Below the pieces are notes generated by a model that searched no databases, was not told the origin of the DNA, and was given only the letters and a program-made list of their open reading frames with translations. A stretch of DNA of 64,000 bases from assembly GCF_000711795.1 (NCBI RefSeq), contig NZ_KL543977.1:242934-306933 (forward strand). The letters run 5' to 3'. Shown here piece by piece: positions 25,131 through 33,524 of the stretch (the stretch's first letter is position 1; the number at the start of each line of letters is the position of its first letter). This DNA comes from Vibrio pacinii DSM 19139. Lineage in GTDB: Bacteria > Pseudomonadota > Gammaproteobacteria > Enterobacterales > Vibrionaceae. Both the position numbers and the translations under genes were made by a program.

Positions 25131-26420
25131 ATGGCAGATAAGAAAGCTACCCTTCATGTCGAAGGTCAAGCGCCTATCGAGCTGCCGATTATGGAAGGTG
25201 CGCTAGGTACCCCTGTAATTGATGTTCGTAAACTGGGAGCAAATGGTTACTTTACGTTTGACCCAGGTTTTCTTGCCACTGCATCCTGTGAATCTCAAAT
25301 CACCTATATCGATGGCGGCAAAGGGATTCTTTTGCACCGCGGTTACCCTATTGATCAGCTAGCGAACAACGCTGATTATTTAGAAGTATGTTATATCCTT
25401 CTTTATGGTGAAGCCCCAACACGTGAACAATACGAGAAATTTAAGACAACCGTCACTCGTCACACTATGGTCCATGAGCAAATTGCCAGTTTCTTCCACG
25501 GTTTCCGCCGTGATGCTCACCCTATGGCCGTTATGTGTGGTGTCGTTGGCGCTCTTGCAGCGTTCTATCACGATTCACTCGACATTAATAACGACACTCA
25601 CCGCGAGATTACCGCATACCGACTACTGTCGAAAATGCCAACGCTTGCCGCGATGTGTTACAAATATTCTATCGGTCAGCCGTTTATCTACCCACGCAAT
25701 GATCTAAGCTACGCAGAAAACTTCCTACACATGATGTTCGCTAATCCATGTGAAGAATATGAAGTGAATCCTGTCGTCGCACGTGCGATGGATAAGATTT
25801 TCACTCTACATGCAGACCACGAACAAAACGCATCCACCTCTACCGTGCGTCTTGCAGGTTCTTCAGGCGCTAACCCATTCGCATGTATCGCAGCGGGTAT
25901 CGCGTCACTTTGGGGCCCTGCTCACGGCGGCGCTAACGAAGCATGTTTGAAGATGCTAGAAGAGATTGGCAGCGTTGAAAACATTCCTGAGTACGTTGAA
26001 CGTGCGAAAGACAAAGACGATCCATTCCGCCTGATGGGCTTTGGTCACCGTGTCTACAAGAACTACGATCCGCGCGCGACAGTGATGCGCGAAACGTGTC
26101 ACGATGTACTTAAAGAACTCAATATCCAAGACCCACTGCTTGACGTTGCAATGGAGCTAGAGCGGATTGCATTATCAGACGAATACTTCGTGTCGAAGAA
26201 ACTCTACCCTAACGTAGATTTCTACTCAGGTATCATCTTGAAAGCGATTGGTATTCCGGTTTCAATGTTTACCGTAATCTTTGCCTTATCACGTACTATT
26301 GGCTGGATTGCACACTGGAACGAAATGCATAGCGACCCACTTAACCGTATCGGTCGCCCTCGTCAGCTTTATACTGGTGAAGCTCAACGTGAATTTTCGC
26401 CAATGCATGAGCGTGAGTAA
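25131..26420 (+). CDS. gltA: Citrate synthase (type II, NADH-sensitive)
   Basis: 429 residues, the hexameric gram-negative type. Condenses oxaloacetate and acetyl-CoA to start the TCA cycle. The active-site segments are intact: GPAHGGANEACLKML (about residues 263-277), GFGHRVYKNYDPRA (about 303-316) and the aspartate in VDFYSGIIL. The ribosome binding site AAAGGAGATTGTT is strong. It is divergent from sdhC, as in enterobacteria. Confidence 0.97.
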   Translation: MADKKATLHVEGQAPIELPIMEGALGTPVIDVRKLGANGYFTFDPGFLATASCESQITYIDGGKGILLHRGYPIDQLANNADYLEVCYILLYGEAPTREQYEKFKTTVTRHTMVHEQIASFFHGFRRDAHPMAVMCGVVGALAAFYHDSLDINNDTHREITAYRLLSKMPTLAAMCYKYSIGQPFIYPRNDLSYAENFLHMMFANPCEEYEVNPVVARAMDKIFTLHADHEQNASTSTVRLAGSSGANPFACIAAGIASLWGPAHGGANEACLKMLEEIGSVENIPEYVERAKDKDDPFRLMGFGHRVYKNYDPRATVMRETCHDVLKELNIQDPLLDVAMELERIALSDEYFVSKKLYPNVDFYSGIILKAIGIPVSMFTVIFALSRTIGWIAHWNEMHSDPLNRIGRPRQLYTGEAQREFSPMHERE

Positions 26421-26455
26421 CTAGAAGCTAGAAGCTAGAAGCTAGAAGCTAGAAA
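26421..26455. repeat. Five tandem copies of a heptamer after gltA
   Basis: CTAGAAG is repeated four times, with a fifth copy ending in A instead of G. It begins right after the gltA stop codon. Such short arrays are prone to slippage and could vary between strains. Confidence 0.9.
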
Positions 26456-26458
26456 GAA

Positions 26459-26493
26459 TAAGGGTTGATGTATAAGCATCAACCCTTTGTTTT
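26459..26493. terminator. Intrinsic terminator of gltA
   Basis: AAGGGTTGATG / CATCAACCCTT with a 6-nt loop followed by TGTTTTT. It may also serve the convergent Nif3-family gene. Confidence 0.85.
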
Positions 26494-26535
26494 TATATCA
26501 AATTGACAATGTAGGTACCAAATAGCATTGCTGAT

Positions 26536-27294
26536 TTAAACCGGGTTATCAATATCGATAAACTCAACCTCTAGACCATGTTCACTGGCCAACCATTCCC
26601 CCAACGCTTTTACCCCATAACGCTCGGTAGCGTGATGACCAGCGGCAAAATAGTGAATGGCTTGCTCTCGAGCTGAATAGGTCGTACGTTCTGAAATTTC
26701 ACCCGAAATAAAGGCATCAAGGCCATGTTTTACTGCCAACTCTATGTAGTCTTGACCGCCACCAGTGCACCAACCGACCGTTTCGATCAACTTATCCGCA
26801 TTGTCTGGCGCAATATGCAGTGGTGCTCGATTGAGCACACGATTGATTTTGGCGCTTAACTCAGCGCCTGTGATTGGTTTGTCTAGTCGGCCATACATGG
26901 CAACAGATTGAGGATGCCCTTCTAAACCACCTTCAACTTGGATATCCAGTAAACGAGCCAGTTGCGCGTTGTTACCCAACTGTGGGTGGATATCAAGCGG
27001 CAAATGATAACCGAACAAATTGAGATCGTTTTTGATTAACGTGCGAATGCGTTGACCTTTCATACCGCGAATCGGCTCAGGTTCACCTTTCCAGAAGTAA
27101 CCATGGTGAACTAGCAGCGCGTCAGCGTTAAGTTCAACGGCTTTATCAATCAACGCTTGTGAAGCCGTCACACCAGTAACAATACGCTTAATCGTTGGTT
27201 TACCTTCAACCTGTAAGCCATTCGGTGCGTAGTCTTTAATCAACTGAGGCGATAGTTTCTCATTTAATATTTTTTCTAATTGTAAGATGTTCAT
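26536..27294 (-). CDS. Nif3-like dinuclear metal centre hexameric protein (YbgI family)
   Basis: 252 residues from ATG 27294, which has GGAAGC at correct spacing; the frame extends to a TTG at 27306. The family's metal-binding histidines are in LLVHHGYFWKGE (about 60-71) and YFAAGHHATERYG (about 213-225). The protein matches E. coli YbgI over its full length. YbgI forms a hexameric ring with two metals per subunit; its biological role is unsettled. Transcribed leftward, convergent with gltA. Confidence 0.92.
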   Translation of the reverse strand: MNILQLEKILNEKLSPQLIKDYAPNGLQVEGKPTIKRIVTGVTASQALIDKAVELNADALLVHHGYFWKGEPEPIRGMKGQRIRTLIKNDLNLFGYHLPLDIHPQLGNNAQLARLLDIQVEGGLEGHPQSVAMYGRLDKPITGAELSAKINRVLNRAPLHIAPDNADKLIETVGWCTGGGQDYIELAVKHGLDAFISGEISERTTYSAREQAIHYFAAGHHATERYGVKALGEWLASEHGLEVEFIDIDNPV

Positions 27295-27419
27295 TTTAGC
27301 TTCCAATCACTTATGAGCGTCTCGCTCTTTGATTCTATGTCGCAAAGTGTATTCCAACCATAGCAGTGATGCTAGGGTCTGGTTACAATAGTGATAACTG
27401 GTTTTACTAAGGTAAAAGG

Positions 27420-28175
27420 ATGAGCCCTTACCAACGCTTCTATCACTGGATCGCAACCACACCCCCTCTATTCGAGTGCATTGCCCCGTTTGAGTCTCTA
27501 CAAAAGCTGGCGTTTTCCCCTACCGACACCAGCGACTACTCCGGAAACCCAAGGCTTGGCTTTCTCTATCAGCATTTATGTACCGAGCTGCTCACCAATA
27601 CCTCGAGCTATTCTGTTGAACTAGAAGAAGTGCAAATCAATAAAGACAACGGTCAGACCTTAGGGGCGATCGACTTGATCCTCAATAACCATCAAACTCG
27701 CCGCCAAGAACATTGGGAAGTCGCGATAAAGTTCTACCTGCTTCATCAAGGAACCTGGTTCGGACCTAACGCACATGATCAGCTCGACAAAAAGCTTAAG
27801 CGGATGTTAACCCACCAACTTAAAATGAGCACCACACCCGAGTTCTTAGCTCAGTATCCACAACTAACGGGGTTATCTGAACACCTGTTGCTGCAAGGCA
27901 GACTCTATACCAACCCGTTTTCACCAGAACCTGTCCCAGACAAGTGTTTAGGTCTCAAACTCAACCAAAGTCAGATTTCAGGCCATTGGTGTTATCAACA
28001 TCAGTGGGAGCAAATTGGCGAACCACTATACGAGCTCGATAAACCTTTGTGGGCGATAGGACAGACTGAGATCGGTAACCCCGTCGAAAAACCCAATGGT
28101 CGCTTTATTCACGCACAGACCGCAAGTGGCCAGTTTTGGTTTGTGGTGCCAGATAGTTGGCCGGGAAAGACATAA
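27420..28175 (+). CDS. DUF1853 family protein
   Basis: 251 residues, soluble. Conserved features of this uncharacterised family are visible: PRLGFLYQHLCTELL (about 42-56), GAIDLILNN...HWEVAIKFYL (about 80-105), and GPNAHDQLDKKLKRML. The pattern of a conserved acidic residue, then GAIDL and E-V-A-I-K, resembles a PD-(D/E)xK nuclease-type core, but that is my inference. It starts just after AAAAGG and is transcribed alone. Confidence 0.82.
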   Translation: MSPYQRFYHWIATTPPLFECIAPFESLQKLAFSPTDTSDYSGNPRLGFLYQHLCTELLTNTSSYSVELEEVQINKDNGQTLGAIDLILNNHQTRRQEHWEVAIKFYLLHQGTWFGPNAHDQLDKKLKRMLTHQLKMSTTPEFLAQYPQLTGLSEHLLLQGRLYTNPFSPEPVPDKCLGLKLNQSQISGHWCYQHQWEQIGEPLYELDKPLWAIGQTEIGNPVEKPNGRFIHAQTASGQFWFVVPDSWPGKT

Positions 28176-28179
28176 AAAC

Positions 28180-28212
28180 CACAAGGGCCGACACATGGTC
28201 AGCCCTTGAAAT
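28180..28212 (-). terminator. Intrinsic terminator of pgm
   Basis: On the minus strand CAAGGGC(T) / (G)GCCCTTG encloses a 13-nt loop and is followed by TGGTTTTTA, 20 bp past the pgm stop. Confidence 0.65.
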
Positions 28213-28230
28213 TATTATAAGTGAACGGTA

Positions 28231-29877
28231 TTAAAGACCTGCGGCTGCAAATACTTGATTAACGATCTCTTGCGCTTCAGCTTCAATCTGCTTCAAGTGC
28301 TCCGCACCTTTAAAGCTTTCACAGTAGATCTTATAGATATCTTCGGTACCTGAAGGTCGAGCGGCGAACCAGCCGTTTTGTGTTGTCACCTTAAGGCCAC
28401 CAATCGCGGCCCCATTACCTGGAGCATGCGTTAAGCGCGCCGTGATCGCCTCACCGGCAAGGGTTTGCGCCGTCACCATATCAGCAGAAAGCTTTTTCAA
28501 TACCTCTTTCTGCGCGCCATTAGCCACCGCCTGAATACGATTGTACTCAGACGCACCATGTTTGGCCGCCAACTCTTCGTAGTACTGTTGCGGATTCTTA
28601 CCAGTGACAGCGGTAATTTCAGCCGCAAGTAGGCAAAGCAAGATACCGTCTTTATCCGTAGACCAAGGCGTGCCATCTTTACGCAGGAACGACGCCCCTG
28701 CACTCTCTTCGCCACCAAAGCCAAACTTGCCTTGATAGAGTCCATCGACAAACCATTTAAAACCAACCGGAACTTCACAAAGCTCACGACCAAGGTCGGC
28801 GACCACACGGTCAATTAACGCACTCGATACCAGTGTTTTACCGACGGCAACCTCTTTGCCCCAACCTTGGCGATGACGGTACAAGTAATCAATGCACACA
28901 GCCAAGAAGTGATTCGGGTTCATTAACCCTTTTGGTGTCACAATGCCGTGGCGATCGTAATCAGGGTCATTACCAAACGCTAAATCGTATTGGTCTTTTA
29001 GCGCCAGTAGACCAGCCATCGCATAAGGAGACGAGCAGTCCATACGCACGACGCCGTCCTTGTCGAGAGACATAAATTGGAATGATGGGTCAATCGCTTC
29101 ACTGACAAGCGTCAAATCTAAATGGTAAGCTGCGCCAATCTGACGCCAGTAATCAATGCCACTGCCTCCGAGCGGATCGACGCCCAGTTTCAAGTTCGCT
29201 TTCTGAATCGCTTCCATATCAATGACGTTAACCAGATCATCAACATACGGTTTAACCAAATCCATTTCAACGAATAGCTCACTGGCCTTTGCCTGGTCGA
29301 GCGGCATGCGTTTGACACCCACTAAACCGGCTGCGATCAACGCATTGGCACGATCTTGAATCGCTTCTGTCAGCTCACCTTCTGCCGGACCACCATGCGT
29401 TGGATTGTATTTAATCCCCCCATCTTGCGGCGGATTGTGCGACGGTGTTATCACAATCCCATCGGCCTTCGCATCATGTTGCAAGTTGTAAGTCAAAATA
29501 GCGTGCGAAATCCCTGGCGTTGGTGTGTAGCCATTGTTTTGTTGAACAATCACGGTCACGCCATTCGCAATCAAGACTTCAACCACGGTTGAAAAAGCAG
29601 GCTCTGAGAGTGCGTGGGTATCTTTGCCAACAAATAGCGGCCCTGTAGTGCCCTTTTCAGCACGAACTTCTGCCACCGCCTGAGCAATCGCTAAAATATG
29701 ATGCTCATTAAAGGTCGACTTATCTGAGCTACCACGGTGTCCAGAAGTACCAAATTCAACTTTATACTCTAACTTGGTTGGATTTGGTTGGAGAAGGAAG
29801 TAATTAGAAACTAGGGCTGGAATATTATGAAGATCTTGTTGCTGAGCTTTTTGTCCCGCTCGTGGGTGCATCGCCAT
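28231..29877 (-). CDS. pgm: Phosphoglucomutase (alpha-D-glucose specific)
   Basis: 548 residues. Interconverts glucose-1-phosphate and glucose-6-phosphate. The phosphoserine is in VITPSHNPPQDGGIKYN (about 142-158), the metal-binding loop is FGNDPDYDRHGI (about 301-312), the sugar-specificity loop is GGEESAGASFL (about 393-403), and the phosphate-binding loop is RPSGTEDIYKIY near the C terminus. It lies downstream of seqA as in E. coli, but a strong hairpin separates the two. Confidence 0.96.
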   Translation of the reverse strand: MAMHPRAGQKAQQQDLHNIPALVSNYFLLQPNPTKLEYKVEFGTSGHRGSSDKSTFNEHHILAIAQAVAEVRAEKGTTGPLFVGKDTHALSEPAFSTVVEVLIANGVTVIVQQNNGYTPTPGISHAILTYNLQHDAKADGIVITPSHNPPQDGGIKYNPTHGGPAEGELTEAIQDRANALIAAGLVGVKRMPLDQAKASELFVEMDLVKPYVDDLVNVIDMEAIQKANLKLGVDPLGGSGIDYWRQIGAAYHLDLTLVSEAIDPSFQFMSLDKDGVVRMDCSSPYAMAGLLALKDQYDLAFGNDPDYDRHGIVTPKGLMNPNHFLAVCIDYLYRHRQGWGKEVAVGKTLVSSALIDRVVADLGRELCEVPVGFKWFVDGLYQGKFGFGGEESAGASFLRKDGTPWSTDKDGILLCLLAAEITAVTGKNPQQYYEELAAKHGASEYNRIQAVANGAQKEVLKKLSADMVTAQTLAGEAITARLTHAPGNGAAIGGLKVTTQNGWFAARPSGTEDIYKIYCESFKGAEHLKQIEAEAQEIVNQVFAAAGL

Positions 29878-29904
29878 GTTGACATCCTTTCTTAAATTAC
29901 AAAA

Positions 29905-29953
29905 ACAAAAAACCTCATAATACGATAATCAAATCACGCATTATGAGGTTTCA
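29905..29953 (-). terminator. Hairpin/terminator between seqA and pgm
   Basis: On the minus strand AAACCTCATAATGCG pairs with CGTATTATGAGGTTT and is followed by TTTGTTTTTG. It suggests that at least part of the seqA transcript ends before pgm. Confidence 0.7.
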
Positions 29954-29964
29954 ATCAGAATTAT

Positions 29965-30504
29965 TTAAATTGAGTTCGTCACTTTCTCAATTAAATCTGC
30001 TGGGAAATTCATTCTTGCCATCAACTGATCAACCATCTGTCTTTTACGACTGGTATTGTTATTGGTGATTACCCAGAAAGGTGAAGCAGGAATAGCCTTT
30101 GGCTTGGTGGTGTTGCCATTCGCTAGCAAAATTTGCTCGTTGTCAGCGAAGTAAACGCGTTTACGACCTTTCACTTGAGTCGCTTCAGAAAAGCTATTTG
30201 GGTCAATGCGATGCAGCGTGGATAAAACCAACATAAAGCGATCAATCGCTTTCTTAAGACCAGCAAATTCATCGGAAATCAGTAACGAACGCATTTCCTT
30301 AACGCCGTCGAACGTTTCTTCTTTTATTGCGTCTTTACTCACCACCACACCTTTAGCTTGTGTCATCTCCTGCGGCTGAGCAACTGGGGCAGGTGCGTCT
30401 GTCATCAATAAACGACGCAAAATGTCCGAGGCACTTTCACCAATATGCTGGGTTTGACTTGCGATGTAACGGTATAGATCCTCATCAACCTCAATTGTTT
30501 TCAT
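29965..30504 (-). CDS. seqA: Replication initiation negative regulator SeqA
   Basis: 179 residues. Binds hemimethylated GATC sites, sequestering the origin after initiation. The N-terminal oligomerisation domain is clear (MKTIEVDEDLYRYIASQT, then GESASDILRRLLM) and the C-terminal DNA-binding domain includes RVYFADNEQILLANGNTTKPK and TNNNTSRKRQMVDQLMARM. Between them is a variable linker. Divergent from ybfF, matching the E. coli ybfF-seqA-pgm order. Confidence 0.95.
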   Translation of the reverse strand: MKTIEVDEDLYRYIASQTQHIGESASDILRRLLMTDAPAPVAQPQEMTQAKGVVVSKDAIKEETFDGVKEMRSLLISDEFAGLKKAIDRFMLVLSTLHRIDPNSFSEATQVKGRKRVYFADNEQILLANGNTTKPKAIPASPFWVITNNNTSRKRQMVDQLMARMNFPADLIEKVTNSI

Positions 30505-30597
30505 TCGCTTTTCACAATCTCTATGTTTAAACTCTGAGGGATTATAGCGAGATCTTTAAAGAGACTCTACGGTTAACCTGTCACGAATAAAATAAAA

Positions 30598-31362
30598 ATG
30601 TCACAACTGCTCAACTATAAAGAAGAAGGTCAGGGTCGACCTATCATTCTGATCCATGGATTATTTGGTAATTTGGACAACCTTGGCCTACTTGCTCGCG
30701 ATCTTAAAGCCGATCACCGCGTGATCAGCTTAGATCTTCGCAATCATGGCGCATCGTTCCATTCGCCGCAACACGACTACGCCTCGATGGCTCTGGATGT
30801 ACAACGGCTACTTAAACACCTCGAACTTACCGACACCATAGTGATTGGTCACTCGATGGGGGGCAAAGTTGCAATGAAATTAGCTGAGATTGCAGGTGAG
30901 CAGATCGGCAAATTATTAGTGTTGGACATGGCACCTGTGAAATACAGCCAAAGCCGCCATGATAATGTATTTGATGGCCTGCATGCGGTCATCGAGCGCA
31001 AGCCAAGCAGCCGTAAAGATGCGCTCGAGATGTTGGCCGAGCACATTGAACTTGAAGGTGTGCGCCAATTTCTCAGTAAATCGCTCTATAACTCAGGTCA
31101 ACACTTAGCGTGGCGATTTAATGTCGAGAGCTTAGCTAAAAACTACTGGAATATTCTCGACTGGCAACCGATAAAAGCGACTGCCATTGAGACCCTGTTC
31201 ATCAAAGGAGGCGATTCTGACTACCTAACTGCAGAGCACCAACCAGAGGTTCAAAAGCAGTTTAGTCGCGCCAAAGCGCACGTCATTGCCAATACGGGTC
31301 ATTGGTTACACGCCGAAAAACCCGCGGAAGTACTGCGTGCGATCCGTAAATTCATTGCGTAA
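30598..31362 (+). CDS. ybfF: Alpha/beta hydrolase, YbfF-type esterase
   Basis: 254 residues. The alpha/beta hydrolase signature is complete: oxyanion loop ILIHGLFGNLDNLG (about 16-29), nucleophile elbow VIGHSMGGKVAMKLAE with the catalytic serine near residue 89, and the catalytic histidine in ANTGHWLHAEKP near the end. E. coli YbfF hydrolyses acyl-CoA and similar esters in vitro; the natural substrate is not established. It is divergent from seqA and 93 bp upstream of the DUF2788 gene. Confidence 0.9.
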   Translation: MSQLLNYKEEGQGRPIILIHGLFGNLDNLGLLARDLKADHRVISLDLRNHGASFHSPQHDYASMALDVQRLLKHLELTDTIVIGHSMGGKVAMKLAEIAGEQIGKLLVLDMAPVKYSQSRHDNVFDGLHAVIERKPSSRKDALEMLAEHIELEGVRQFLSKSLYNSGQHLAWRFNVESLAKNYWNILDWQPIKATAIETLFIKGGDSDYLTAEHQPEVQKQFSRAKAHVIANTGHWLHAEKPAEVLRAIRKFIA

Positions 31363-31455
31363 AACAGAATGAGATATCCGTAGTGCTCTGATCGTTAACT
31401 TTATCTAGCAACAATGGTATAGTTCGGCCCAAGTAATTTGGCACAAAGGGATTGC

Positions 31456-31677
31456 ATGCTTTACGACTACATGAATATGCTCGAGTCTATCGGTCTCGAT
31501 CTACTTTTTGCGTCTATCTTTTTCTTAATAGGGATGGCGATAAAAGATGTATTAAAAGCGGGAAATGTCCCCCCTTTCGGTCGTCGCATTGTGTGGTTAG
31601 TCCTATTCCTAGGCTGCGCTGGATTTATTGCCAAAGGCATTATTCAGATGAGCTGGGAAGGTGGTGGCATAGGCTGA
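31456..31677 (+). CDS. DUF2788 family small membrane protein
   Basis: 73 residues from the ATG at 31456, which has AAAGGGA at the right distance; an in-frame TTG at 31438 is less likely. Two membrane helices (about 10-28 and 40-60) flank a basic/polar loop KAGNVPPFGRR. The family is found upstream of fldA-fur in vibrios and relatives. No function is known. Confidence 0.85.
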   Translation: MLYDYMNMLESIGLDLLFASIFFLIGMAIKDVLKAGNVPPFGRRIVWLVLFLGCAGFIAKGIIQMSWEGGGIG

Positions 31678-31719
31678 CGCGCCACAGTCACAACATAATT
31701 GAGTAAAGGTAACGAATTT

Positions 31720-32253
31720 ATGGCAAGTGTAGGCATCTTCTTTGGTAGCGATACAGGTAATACTGAAGCTGTAGCAAAGATGATTCAAAAGCAACTGGGT
31801 AAACAACTGGTTCACGTTCAAGATATTGCCAAAAGCAGCAAAGAAGATATCGACAACTTTGATCTTCTGCTACTTGGCATCCCGACTTGGTATTACGGTG
31901 AAGCACAATGTGACTGGGATGATTTCTTCCCTGAGCTTGAGCAAATCGACTTTTCGACCAAGCTAGTGGCAATTTTTGGTTGTGGTGATCAAGAAGACTA
32001 CGCAGAGTACTTCTGTGACGCAATGGGTACTGTACGCGATATCGTTGAAGCGAAAGGCGGTACAATCCTAGGTTACACATCAACCGAAGGCTATGAATTC
32101 GAAGCTTCTAAAGGTCTGGTTGAAAGTGATGATAGCCAGTTCGTTGGTCTATGTATCGATGAAGACCGTCAACCAGAACTCACCGAAGAACGCGTGAAAA
32201 ACTGGTGTAAGCAAATTTATGATGAGATGTGTCTAGCTGAACTAGAAGGCTAA
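31720..32253 (+). CDS. fldA: Flavodoxin FldA
   Basis: 177 residues from the ATG at 31720 (MASVGIFFG). FMN-binding electron carrier for reductive enzymes such as those of methionine and isoprenoid synthesis. The phosphate-binding loop GSDTGNTEAVAK is at about residues 9-20, and the FMN-stacking segments PTWYYGEAQCDW and GCGDQEDYAEYFCDAMG are conserved. It precedes fur, as in E. coli, but a terminator and a leftward gene lie between them here. Confidence 0.95.
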   Translation: MASVGIFFGSDTGNTEAVAKMIQKQLGKQLVHVQDIAKSSKEDIDNFDLLLLGIPTWYYGEAQCDWDDFFPELEQIDFSTKLVAIFGCGDQEDYAEYFCDAMGTVRDIVEAKGGTILGYTSTEGYEFEASKGLVESDDSQFVGLCIDEDRQPELTEERVKNWCKQIYDEMCLAELEG

Positions 32254-32266
32254 TGCCTCATCGATT

Positions 32267-32293
32267 AAAAACCTCCGCTGGGAGGTTTTTTTA
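32267..32293. terminator. Bidirectional terminator fldA / DUF4442
   Basis: AAAAACCTCC / GGAGGTTTTTTT with a 4-nt loop. It touches the stop codon of the convergent gene. Confidence 0.85.
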
Positions 32294-32791
32294 TGCCGTT
32301 TGTTGCTGTTCTTCTTCTCTAAACTGCGGTTTTTTGCGCACATACAATTTACGCTGCACTTCGGAAACTACGCTGCCGTGTTTATCTTTGACATAGATAA
32401 TAAATTCAGGGAAACACTTATCTCCTTCGGCGGTTTTGGCCAAGATATCTTGCAATTGATCTTGAGTGACACAGAACTCGGCATACAAGTCACTTTGTCC
32501 TGGCTTGATAAAGTTAATACTTGCCTCTTTATCCCACACGTAATAGCGCTCACCTAGTATCCCCATTAGCATTAACGAGTACACGGGATCTGTGAGTGAG
32601 AAAATGCTTCCTCCATATTGGGTTCGATTGGCATTTTTATTCCACCAACGTAGCTTAAGCTGCATTTTCACTTGACGAAAATCATCACTAATCGAAAGGA
32701 TTTTGATTCCTGAGCCCCAAAATGGTGGCCACGAATTGAGCGCAAACTTAACCACGCCAGGCTTGTAGACTTTTGCCAATGATTTATTCAT
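32291..32791 (-). CDS. DUF4442 family protein (hotdog-fold thioesterase-like)
   Basis: 166 residues. The arrangement of hydrophobic helix followed by FSLTDPVYSLMLMGILG and a strand-rich second half, with no obvious catalytic Asp/Glu in the usual place, fits DUF4442, a PaaI-like hotdog group. A conserved NRTQYGGSIFSLTDP segment (about 55-69) corresponds to the central helix region. The substrate is unknown and enzymatic activity is not shown. Leftward between fldA and fur. Confidence 0.72.
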   Translation of the reverse strand: MNKSLAKVYKPGVVKFALNSWPPFWGSGIKILSISDDFRQVKMQLKLRWWNKNANRTQYGGSIFSLTDPVYSLMLMGILGERYYVWDKEASINFIKPGQSDLYAEFCVTQDQLQDILAKTAEGDKCFPEFIIYVKDKHGSVVSEVQRKLYVRKKPQFREEEQQQTA

Positions 32792-32994
32792 CGTTCATTC
32801 CTAAAGATGATTTACTCAATAAATGTTGCATAATTGTAACTGGTCGGATGTCGTTTATCAGTGACCTCACACTAGTTTATAAAAAAAGAGTAGTAACCCC
32901 TTGAAGTTCGTGGTTTATTGTTAGTAGCTACTGCCCTATAATGATAGCAATATTGAATTCTGTTAATTACTGCAGATCATCAACAGGAAAGTAT

Positions 32995-33441
32995 ATGTCA
33001 GACAATAACCAAGCGCTAAAGGATGCTGGTCTTAAGGTTACTCTACCAAGACTCAAGATTTTAGAAGTACTACAGCAACCAGAATGCCAACATATTAGCG
33101 CTGAAGATTTATATAAGAAGCTGATTGATCTAGGAGAAGAGATCGGTCTTGCTACCGTTTACCGTGTCTTAAACCAATTTGATGACGCCGGTATCGTGAC
33201 ACGCCATCACTTTGAAGGTGGTAAGTCAGTATTCGAACTATCAACTCAGCACCATCATGACCACCTTGTCTGCCTAGATTGTGGTGAGGTCATTGAGTTT
33301 TCAGACGACGTAATTGAAGAGCGTCAAAAAGAGATCGCGGCAAGATACAACGTAACTCTAACCAACCATAGCCTCTATTTGTACGGCAAGTGTATTGATG
33401 GTAGTTGTAAAAACGATCCTAACGCTCACAAAGCAAGATAA
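32995..33441 (+). CDS. fur: Ferric uptake regulator Fur
   Basis: 148 residues from ATG 32995 (MSDNNQALKDAGLKVTLPR); the frame reaches back to 32941 but lacks family similarity there. Iron-responsive repressor. The winged-helix domain with the recognition segment GLATVYRVLNQFDDAGIV is followed by the dimerisation domain with metal ligands in HHHDHLVCLDCGEVIEF (about 86-102) and HSLYLYGKC. A TATAAT -10 element lies at 32937-32942. Confidence 0.97.
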   Translation: MSDNNQALKDAGLKVTLPRLKILEVLQQPECQHISAEDLYKKLIDLGEEIGLATVYRVLNQFDDAGIVTRHHFEGGKSVFELSTQHHHDHLVCLDCGEVIEFSDDVIEERQKEIAARYNVTLTNHSLYLYGKCIDGSCKNDPNAHKAR

Positions 33442-33443
33442 TA

Positions 33444-33470
33444 AAAAAGGCGCTCATCAGCGCCTTTTTT
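33444..33470 (+). terminator. Intrinsic terminator of fur
   Basis: AAAAAAGGCGCT / AGCGCCTTTTTT around a short CATC loop, directly after the fur stop. Confidence 0.9.
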
Positions 33471-33485
33471 GACTAGTTTGATCGA

Positions 33486-33513
33486 ATAAATGCCAGCTCA
33501 ACGCTGGCATTTA
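33486..33513 (-). terminator. Intrinsic terminator of glnS
   Basis: On the minus strand ATAAATGCCAGCG / GCTGGCATTTAT forms a stem with a short loop, ending in a T/A-rich tract, 12 bp past glnS. Confidence 0.7.
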
Positions 33514-33524
33514 TCTTTTTAACG

